In this document: positions 8,128 through 13,276 of the stretch, in pieces | Numbering within the stretch: position 1 is the stretch's first letter | How the letters are laid out: each line of letters begins with the position of its first letter | Assembly: GCA_027484495.1 (NCBI GenBank) | Contig: JAIXSW010000128.1 | Coordinates: 1-13,276 of the forward strand | Direction of reading: 5' to 3' | Source: Gammaproteobacteria bacterium | GTDB lineage: Bacteria > Pseudomonadota > Gammaproteobacteria > Enterobacterales > Alteromonadaceae | Length of the DNA: 13,276 nt | Translations under genes and position numbers: made by a program | Notes under the pieces: generated by a model | Database searches by the model: none | What the model saw: the letters and a program-made list of their open reading frames with translations, nothing else | What the model was told of the DNA's origin: nothing

Positions 8128-9141
8128 TTACAGATGAATTCGTTTACGTAAAACCGGGCCCAGCTGGTTGACCAATGGCAATGGTAAACGCTGCCAGATT
8201 TGGATCACCAGCTGCTTCAGCCGGCTATCAGCAATAGTACCGGCGTCGGGTTCGCTGCTGTACCAATGCAGCGGTTCTGGCTCGGCGCCCCACTGCGCTT
8301 TGAAGTTGTAGGTGCCTTCACCTGGCGTGGAGCGGCCAAAGTCAAATTGCTGATAACCATTGGCAATGGCAAATTGCAGCATCTGCCAATACAGCAGCAT
8401 GTTGGGCGCATGTTTTTGAAAGCGTCGGTCTGAAGAGGCCCAGGGATTGACCAGCATCTCGCCATAGCCCATGACAAATCCACAAGCGACCGGCTGGTGC
8501 TCCGGGCTGTACACGACAAACATCTGGCTGCGTAAATCCGCTTGTTGCAACAACGCGACAAACAATGCCTTGCTGTGTACCGGCGAGCCGAGCTCACGCA
8601 TGTTGTAGGTAAAGACCTGCCAGAAATCGGCCAGCAGTTCGACACCACCTTGTTTGCAGTAAAATTGCTCTTTTTCAGGTTTTCGGATCTGCGATCTGAG
8701 TTTGGCTTTAAACGCCTGCATCTGCGCTTCGGCATCACTTTGTAAAGCCAAGACCATCCGGACTTTTTGTTGCTGCAGATGTAATTTATCGGGCTGCGGA
8801 GACAACTGATGCATCTGGCGCAGGATCAGCGGCTGCCCATTCAGATGTTGTCTCAGCGCGTCCAACAGCTGCGCTGCAGCAGCTGCATCAACAGCCGCAA
8901 TACCACCACAGTCGCAAAATGGCAGCGATACCCAGCTCTGACCGAAGCGAAACAGCGTGACCACAGCACTGTAGCGGCTGGCATTGGTCTGACGCAGGGC
9001 AAAGCGCTGGGGCTGATAACCATAAGCCGCAGCAATCGCTTCACTAAAACCCCATTGCTGATAAACGCTGACCTGACTGAGTTCAGGTAACGAGGCCTGC
9101 CAAAGTTCGGCCGAGATCGACGCAGACTGCAAAAATTCCAT
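8128..9141 (-). CDS. FemAB-family (GNAT-fold) protein, exosortase-A/PEP-CTERM-associated type
   Basis: FemAB-like proteins carry tandem GNAT folds and transfer an aminoacyl or acyl group to amines; the substrate of this branch is not established. In its 337 residues the diagnostic part is the C-terminal domain: LRSQIRKPEK (148-157), NMRELGSPVHSKALF (180-194), PVACGFVMGYGEMLVNPWAS (217-236), PNMLLYW (246-252), FDFGRSTPGEGTYNFKAQWG (266-285) and PLHWYSS. These match, from memory, the FemAB family protein associated with XrtA/PEP-CTERM systems (TIGR03019). It is the first gene of a two-gene minus-strand operon. A candidate promoter lies at 9173-9200. The ribosome binding site is weak (AAGAAACA upstream), but no better start is visible, and length fits the family. 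Together with the ligase-like gene at the left edge it gives two markers of exosortase-linked polysaccharide loci. Confidence 0.9.
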   Translation of the reverse strand: MEFLQSASISAELWQASLPELSQVSVYQQWGFSEAIAAAYGYQPQRFALRQTNASRYSAVVTLFRFGQSWVSLPFCDCGGIAAVDAAAAAQLLDALRQHLNGQPLILRQMHQLSPQPDKLHLQQQKVRMVLALQSDAEAQMQAFKAKLRSQIRKPEKEQFYCKQGGVELLADFWQVFTYNMRELGSPVHSKALFVALLQQADLRSQMFVVYSPEHQPVACGFVMGYGEMLVNPWASSDRRFQKHAPNMLLYWQMLQFAIANGYQQFDFGRSTPGEGTYNFKAQWGAEPEPLHWYSSEPDAGTIADSRLKQLVIQIWQRLPLPLVNQLGPVLRKRIHL

Positions 9142-9172
9142 TTGTCATTGTTTCTTAAGCTGAAGTCGGTGT

Positions 9173-9200
9173 AGTTTAACCTTGTATTCGCAGAGTTCAA
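9173..9200 (-). promoter_or_regulatory. Candidate sigma70 promoter for the FemAB/beta-propeller operon
   Basis: Reading the minus strand, TTGAAC (9195-9200) is separated by 16 bases from TAAACT (9173-9178). Each hexamer matches the consensus at four of six positions. Transcription would begin near 9166, about 25 bases before the FemAB ATG. This is prediction by eye only. Confidence 0.35.
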
Positions 9201-9227
9201 ACAGAATAGCTGCGGATAAAGATGTGC

Positions 9228-9253
9228 TGGTCTGGGCCATTATGGCCGGACCA
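9228..9253. repeat. Imperfect palindrome in the divergent intergenic region (possible operator)
   Basis: TGGTC and GACCA flank GGCCAT-T-ATGGCC, giving an 11-bp dyad with small bulges around a single T at 9241. The core GGCCAT/ATGGCC arms are perfect. It sits between the divergent FemAB gene and acetyltransferase gene, upstream of the predicted FemAB -35. A shared regulator site or a cruciform are both possible. There is no U-run after either arm, so a terminator is unlikely. Confidence 0.5.
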
Positions 9254-9307
9254 CTGTATTTTGACCCATGTATATGACTTATTGATGAGCAGGGATCTAC
9301 CACCACT

Positions 9308-10240
9308 ATGCTGAGTTATCTGAAAAAACAGCTGAAACAGCTGCTGAAGCACTATCAACGTGAACAATCGGCGAAAGAGCTGAAGAGCCAGGCCCCACAT
9401 GTCAGTCAACAGCAACTGACCCAACAACTGCGGGCACTTGGCGTCCAACCGGGTGATTCGATTTTTCTGCACTCATCATTAAAAAGCTTGGGTTATGTCG
9501 AGGGCGGTCCGGCGGCGGTGATTGCAGCCTTGCAAACTGCGGTAGGTCCCGACGGAAATATCCTGTTGCCAACTTATTATTTGCCTGGCGGCACTATCGA
9601 CAACACCTGCAAGCTGACGGACTATTGTTTTGACCTAAGGATCCACGGCACCCACATGGGCCGATTACCGGAAGCATTTCTGGCAACAAGCGGTGTGCAG
9701 CGCAGTCTGCACCCAACGCATTCGGTGTCGGTCTGGGGTAAAGATGCCCGCTTTCTGACGGAAGCACATCACAAAGCACCATCGGTGTTTGGCGAAGGCT
9801 CACCGTGGCAACGCTTTGCCACGCTGCCACAGGCTAAAGTACTGGGCTTGGGGATCAGTATGGGGCCGGTCACATTTTATCATCTACTGGAAGATACAAT
9901 GGGCGAGCAATTTCCGTTGCCGGTCTGGCAACCTGAATGTCTGCTGCGCTGCATCGATGATCAGGATAAAGTCTGGCAAGTACCGGTACGGCCATACGAC
10001 AAGACGTTGGCCGCGATGCGGATTGACCACCCTTCCCGCGGCGATTTGCAGCAATATATGAAGGACGAATTGATAGCCTGCGGTTTGTTACAACAAGGTC
10101 AGGTCGGCGCCGCATCATGCTGGCTGATTGGTGCGCAAGATTTTTACCGACAACTGGAAAAACTGGCTGCTGATGGCATCACCATATACGCCACACCGGA
10201 GCAACTGCAACAAAGGCAGGTCGGGCGTTCATTCGACTGA
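9308..10240 (+). CDS. AAC(3)-family N-acetyltransferase, probably a sugar acyltransferase
   Basis: This belongs to the antibiotic (aminoglycoside 3-N) acetyltransferase superfamily, which transfers an acetyl group from acetyl-CoA to an amine. Visible family features in the 310 residues are GDSIFLHSSLKSLGYVEGG (49-67), ILLPTYYLPGG (85-95), HPTHSVSVWG (135-144), GSPWQRF (164-170), VLGLGI (178-183) and TFYHLLED (189-196) with the conserved His192 and Glu195 region. Length is near or slightly above the usual 260-290 residues, with a basic, Leu-rich, probably helical N-terminal extension (about 1-45). Members encoded in surface-polysaccharide clusters most likely acylate amino sugars, which would oppose or complement the two deacetylases here. 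An aminoglycoside-resistance role is not supported by context. An AGGGA at 9291-9295 lies 12 bases before the ATG. It is transcribed divergently from the FemAB gene and is not part of a larger + operon here. Confidence 0.85.
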   Translation: MLSYLKKQLKQLLKHYQREQSAKELKSQAPHVSQQQLTQQLRALGVQPGDSIFLHSSLKSLGYVEGGPAAVIAALQTAVGPDGNILLPTYYLPGGTIDNTCKLTDYCFDLRIHGTHMGRLPEAFLATSGVQRSLHPTHSVSVWGKDARFLTEAHHKAPSVFGEGSPWQRFATLPQAKVLGLGISMGPVTFYHLLEDTMGEQFPLPVWQPECLLRCIDDQDKVWQVPVRPYDKTLAAMRIDHPSRGDLQQYMKDELIACGLLQQGQVGAASCWLIGAQDFYRQLEKLAADGITIYATPEQLQQRQVGRSFD

Positions 10241-10254
10241 TTTTCGCTACCTGA

Positions 10255-10295
10255 TGTTGTTGTGCCGGGCAATCGGAACACACGGCACAACAACA
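10255..10295. terminator. Perfect 13-bp inverted repeat between convergent genes (hairpin, possible bidirectional terminator)
   Basis: TGTTGTTGTGCCG at 10255-10267 is exactly complementary to CGGCACAACAACA at 10283-10295, with a 15-base loop. It lies in the 80-base gap between the stops of the convergent acetyltransferase and PhaB genes, the expected place for a shared terminator. Neither side has a U-tract, so it is not a classical rho-independent terminator. It may instead protect 3' ends or slow polymerase. The stem is certain; the function is inferred. Confidence 0.5.
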
Positions 10296-10320
10296 GCACT
10301 GGCTGTCAGATCGGCTTGCG

Positions 10321-11046
10321 TTAAGCCAGATACTGGCCGCCGTTAACCGACAGCGTAGAGCCTGTGATATAGCCTGCATCTGCTGATGCCAGAAATGCGA
10401 CACAGCGGGCGATCTCTTCAGGCTGGGCCAGCCGACCCGCCGGAATATTTGGCAGAATTTTCGCACTGACAACGTCCGGTGACATCGCTTTCACCATATC
10501 GGTTTCAACATAACCCGGACATACTGCATTGACCGTAATGCCTTTACTGGCATTTTCCAGCGCCAGCGCTTTGGTAAAACCAATATCACCAGCTTTGGCT
10601 GCGCTGTAGTTGGTCTGCCCCAACTGACCTTTCTGACCATTGATTGACGAAATATTGATAATGCGGCCAAAACCGCTTTCGCGCATGCCTTCAATCACCG
10701 GCCGACACATATTAAACAGTGAGTTCAGATTGGTATTAATCACCGCGTGCCACTGTTCAGGCGTCATTTTATGGAACATGGTGTCGCGGGTAATGCCGGC
10801 GTTATTCACCACCACAGCGACAGGGCCGAGATCTGCCGTCACTTGTGCCAGGCCATTGCTACAGGCCGCAAAATCACTGACATCCCATTTATAGACATGG
10901 ATGCCGGTTTCATTGCTGAATTGCTCTGCAGCAGCATCATTGCTGGCGTAGACAGCTGCCACGGTATATCCCTGTTGTTGCAGCGCAATTGACACTGCCT
11001 TTCCAATACCCCGGGTTCCACCCGTTACCACTGCAACATTTTTCAT
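10321..11046 (-). CDS. phaB: Acetoacetyl-CoA reductase (PhaB-type short-chain dehydrogenase)
   Basis: This is an NADPH-dependent reductase that converts acetoacetyl-CoA to (R)-3-hydroxybutyryl-CoA, the precursor of polyhydroxybutyrate. The 241 residues carry the Rossmann TGGTRGIG (8-15), NNAG (81-84), catalytic Ser134 in NISSINGQKGQLGQTNYSAAK with Tyr147 and Lys151, and GYVETDMV (179-186). The block NISSINGQKGQ-GQTNYSAAKAG is typical of PhaB (TIGR01829-like) rather than FabG. Length is close to the usual 246. ATG 11046 is preferred over ATG 11061 because a GGGAAGGG sequence (11051-11058) lies just upstream of it and would otherwise be inside the gene. It probably has its own promoter at 11121-11149. 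No other PHB gene is in the window, and a link to the polysaccharide genes is not evident. Confidence 0.88.
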   Translation of the reverse strand: MKNVAVVTGGTRGIGKAVSIALQQQGYTVAAVYASNDAAAEQFSNETGIHVYKWDVSDFAACSNGLAQVTADLGPVAVVVNNAGITRDTMFHKMTPEQWHAVINTNLNSLFNMCRPVIEGMRESGFGRIINISSINGQKGQLGQTNYSAAKAGDIGFTKALALENASKGITVNAVCPGYVETDMVKAMSPDVVSAKILPNIPAGRLAQPEEIARCVAFLASADAGYITGSTLSVNGGQYLA

Positions 11047-11050
11047 CGAT

Positions 11051-11058
11051 CCCTTCCC
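11051..11058 (-). promoter_or_regulatory. Ribosome binding site deciding the PhaB start
   Basis: The minus strand reads GGGAAGGG followed by ATCG and ATG 11046. This purine run makes ATG 11046 likelier than the in-frame ATG at 11061, which has no such sequence before it. Confidence 0.55.
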
Positions 11059-11120
11059 CATCGTTCTCAGTAATGCTGATACTGTCCATCTAGAAACATC
11101 AGCCGATTGAATTAGTTACT

Positions 11121-11149
11121 ATTAACCCACTGCGCACTTCGCCTGTCAA
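11121..11149 (-). promoter_or_regulatory. Candidate sigma70 promoter of the PhaB gene
   Basis: On the minus strand a perfect -35 hexamer TTGACA (11144-11149) is followed after 17 bases by GTTAAT (11121-11126), a partial -10. The spacing is ideal but the -10 lacks the consensus first two bases. The site lies between the stop of the upstream large gene and the PhaB start, so PhaB may be expressed independently. Confidence 0.4.
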
Positions 11150-11163
11150 CCAGTCTGGTTAAC
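11145..11163. repeat. Short dyad overlapping the PhaB -35 region (possible operator)
   Basis: GTCAACCAG and CTGGTTAAC form 9-base arms around a single T with one mismatch. The dyad overlaps the predicted -35 hexamer and the TAA stop of the large upstream gene. Its position would suit a repressor site, but a 19-base imperfect dyad can also arise by chance. Confidence 0.35.
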
Positions 11164-13276
11164 GCGGTTTCAGTGCCCATTTCGGAGATCTGTCGAGTTC
11201 AACCAGATTGCCCCAGCGCTCGGAATAAAACTTATATACATCGGTGCCGCCCGGCAAATCTGTTAGATACGCTGAGGTTGCAAGCACAATGGCGTTATAG
11301 CCAAACTCAGCATCGATTGTGGCCCCAGTCGCATAGCGGGCGATTTCTTCCGCGCGATAAGTCGCCAGATAGGCATCCTGAACCTGCGACCAGTTGCTAA
11401 ACCAAAGCCCATCCGGTTGGCGGATTGCTGGCTGGCGATACGCCGACAACAGTTCCAGTGGAAATCCTTGCGTCGTCGCAGGCCCCGTCAGCATGCGACC
11501 AACAAAACCTTTCATCGGTCCTGCCGGATACCCCAGCTCTTCTGCCCGGCCGAGCGCCAGAATGACCAGATGCGCCATCCACGGTGAAGCACCGCCGGCG
11601 GCTTTGTTGTAGTCATAATAGCCGTCACTGAAAGTTGTCGCCTTTTGGTCGCTATGCCCCCACTGTCCGAGTGGTGACGGCGCTCCCGCTGCATAAGGGA
11701 ATTCTTTCGGGCCAATTTTACTGCGGGCAAAAGTGCGCAGCTCCGGATACTTGGCGGCAGGATTCGCCACATCGTACAAGCCTTCCCAGATCTCCAGCGC
11801 TTTGACTGTCAACAATTCCAGATACGCTCGTTCCGGCGAATTATCGGGAGATATCGAGGCCGCATGCACCCGACTGCGCAAGGCCCAGCCTTGGGCGCGC
11901 GCTTCACCGGAATACAATGCCCCTTCACTGCCTGTCGGGCCACGACCAAGTGTCGAGCCAGCAGCACCGGCATTATTATTCATCGTGGTATAAGCCGCGG
12001 AAAACCAGCTTTGCTCGAGGAAATAATAATCACCGCTGAGTAAATATTGCGCCGATGCCAAATCAGGATGGTGTGCGACATCCGGCACCCAGCTGTTTGA
12101 TGCCAGCGGGGATACCGCTTGAATACGATCACCGGCAGCCGATTCAGGCCAGGTCAACCGGTCAGATTTAAACCAAAGCGTCGGACGGCCCCCTTGATTA
12201 ATCGACAGGATCCGGCCAAGCCCTGAAATCTGACGTGCTTCATCAAAGGTGCGCCCGCTGCCTCCTTCGCGCAAATGAATGGGCCAGGCACCGCTCAGCT
12301 CTGCCTGACGCAGTGCGATTTCGGCCATCCGCCAGTCGCCGGTGTACAGCCAACGCACAGTCCAGCTTGGATACAAGCCCAGATCCTGGCGGCCGCCTGC
12401 TGCCGGCATTGCTTTTTGCCAGAAGCCAATGCTATACAAATCCTTCGCCGCTTTTTGCCAGTTACTGAACTGCGTCGTCATCGTGGTTTCCGGCACTTTG
12501 CGTTTTAAGTCAAAATTCGGCAACAAGCGGGTCTTACTCAAATAACCTAACTGGTGATTCAGCGACACGACCGGTACTTGCTGGCCGAGCCAGAACTGGC
12601 GCGTCCAGCGCGTCATCGCCAGATGTGGTAACTCAGCTTGCTGATACAACACTTGCGGTGCTTTTGCGCCACCAAGCAGCGTCAGATCATAACTCTGGTC
12701 TTGCAAAGACTGTGTATTGCTGACTTCACCGACAAACCGGACCTGCACTTTATTCAGCGCCGGCCAAAACGTGGCGTAAAACATCGGCCTGACCGATCTG
12801 TGCGTGTCCGCACCAAAATCACCGCTGCGCTCTTCGCTATGATCGGCGATCAACACTGTGGTCGCAATTGGTCCCTGCACCCAGTAACTGAATTTCCCTT
12901 TACTGAGCAACTCCCGTGCCGATCGTTGTTGGGTCTGATTATCAGCAAAGACGGCTTTGATTTGGGCATCAAAATCAAATGAATCAGCCAACATTTGCGT
13001 CTGGCTCAGGCCCGTTTGATTGCTGTTTTCCGGCTGATTTACCAATTGCAGTCTGACGGAGGAATTTGCTGCAATCTCAGGAACCAGCACCGAAATGATG
13101 GCATGGCGTACACTGCCATCAGGATGGCGCTGCTTGATGTCGGCCTGAGTCGGCAACAGTTGCTCGGCCAGTTTTAATTGTGGTGCCTGAGTGATTTCCC
13201 CAGCGACAAAAGGCCGGGCAAACTGCAGCGGGTAATTGATTAACTTTTGGTCGGTCGGATTCGTCAGTGTGATGAA
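11159..13276 (-). CDS. Large protein resembling exported carbohydrate-active (exo-rhamnogalacturonan-lyase-like) proteins (5' partial)
   Basis: The reading frame is open from the right window edge to a TAA at 11159-11161, giving 705 visible residues; the true start lies beyond 13276. The TTG at 13154-13156 is not needed as a start, because the frame continues upstream with coherent protein (ITLTNPTDQKLINYPLQFAR, then PFVAGEI). The N-terminal visible part looks like a beta-sandwich with a conserved RHPDGSVRHAIISVLVP. The C-terminal part is rich in Trp, Tyr and Ala helices (YPSWTVRWLYTGDWRMAEIA, SGDYYFLEQSWFSAAYTTMN, WALRSRVHAASISPDNSPER, GYYDYNKAAGGASPWMAHLV), suggesting an alpha/alpha-toroid as in many polysaccharide lyases and hydrolases. 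I recognise the general layout from proteins annotated as exo-rhamnogalacturonan-lyase-like or hypothetical, but no catalytic residues can be named. A role in degrading or trimming an extracellular polysaccharide is inference. It is encoded upstream of PhaB on the same strand. Confidence 0.75.
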   Translation of the reverse strand, partial: FITLTNPTDQKLINYPLQFARPFVAGEITQAPQLKLAEQLLPTQADIKQRHPDGSVRHAIISVLVPEIAANSSVRLQLVNQPENSNQTGLSQTQMLADSFDFDAQIKAVFADNQTQQRSARELLSKGKFSYWVQGPIATTVLIADHSEERSGDFGADTHRSVRPMFYATFWPALNKVQVRFVGEVSNTQSLQDQSYDLTLLGGAKAPQVLYQQAELPHLAMTRWTRQFWLGQQVPVVSLNHQLGYLSKTRLLPNFDLKRKVPETTMTTQFSNWQKAAKDLYSIGFWQKAMPAAGGRQDLGLYPSWTVRWLYTGDWRMAEIALRQAELSGAWPIHLREGGSGRTFDEARQISGLGRILSINQGGRPTLWFKSDRLTWPESAAGDRIQAVSPLASNSWVPDVAHHPDLASAQYLLSGDYYFLEQSWFSAAYTTMNNNAGAAGSTLGRGPTGSEGALYSGEARAQGWALRSRVHAASISPDNSPERAYLELLTVKALEIWEGLYDVANPAAKYPELRTFARSKIGPKEFPYAAGAPSPLGQWGHSDQKATTFSDGYYDYNKAAGGASPWMAHLVILALGRAEELGYPAGPMKGFVGRMLTGPATTQGFPLELLSAYRQPAIRQPDGLWFSNWSQVQDAYLATYRAEEIARYATGATIDAEFGYNAIVLATSAYLTDLPGGTDVYKFYSERWGNLVELDRSPKWALKPR

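Noticed and set aside
9325..9350. Tandem AACAGCTG units at the start of the acetyltransferase gene
   Set aside because: Only two imperfect units, explained by a Lys/Gln/Leu-rich helical coding stretch.
9308..10240. Aminoglycoside resistance gene
   Set aside because: Family match is to the superfamily only; no mobile element or resistance context, and the surroundings are polysaccharide genes.
13154..13156. TTG as the start of the large minus-strand gene
   Set aside because: The frame stays open to the window edge and the upstream residues read as coherent protein, so the gene is partial rather than starting here.

Overview
The window looks like part of a chromosomal exopolysaccharide/envelope-glycan locus from a Gram-negative bacterium, most likely a gammaproteobacterium. 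That assignment rests on overall protein flavour and mid-range base composition; no marker gene fixes the taxon. No rRNA, tRNA, CRISPR array, transposase or integrase was seen. No intergenic stretch exceeds 300 bases; the longest, 9142-9307, is 166 bases.

Region 1 (1-6981, + strand) is a tightly packed operon that enters from the left edge. In order it encodes an O-antigen-polymerase/ligase-like membrane protein (5' end cut off), a polysaccharide deacetylase, an ATP-grasp ligase, a second, membrane-anchored polysaccharide deacetylase, a GT-B glycosyltransferase and a Wzx-like flippase. Neighbouring genes overlap or lie within 6 bases of each other, so they are probably translationally coupled. 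They would assemble a repeat unit, modify it by deacetylation and possibly by an amide or ester-forming ATP-grasp step, export it, and polymerise or transfer it.

Region 2 (7020-9141, - strand) is a two-gene operon convergent with region 1: a FemAB/GNAT-fold protein of the type found beside exosortase A (XrtA/PEP-CTERM) polysaccharide loci, followed by a beta-propeller-like protein of unknown function. A divergent intergenic region containing an imperfect palindrome separates it from region 3 (9308-10240, + strand), an AAC(3)-family acetyltransferase that probably acylates a sugar rather than a drug.

Region 4 (10321-13276, - strand) holds a PhaB-type acetoacetyl-CoA reductase with its own predicted promoter. 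Upstream of it is the 3' part of a very large protein, open at the right window edge, that resembles carbohydrate-active lyase/hydrolase-like proteins.

The most striking feature is an uninterrupted run of 16 T (1347-1362) inside the first deacetylase gene. It falls in the conserved ATFF segment that follows the catalytic Asp-Asp motif. Gain or loss of one base would truncate the protein before two of its three active-site motifs. This makes the gene a strong candidate for phase-variable (contingency) control of polysaccharide deacetylation. The first membrane protein and the FemAB protein both resemble families tied to exosortase A systems, which suggests that an exosortase and its sorted proteins may lie outside the window.
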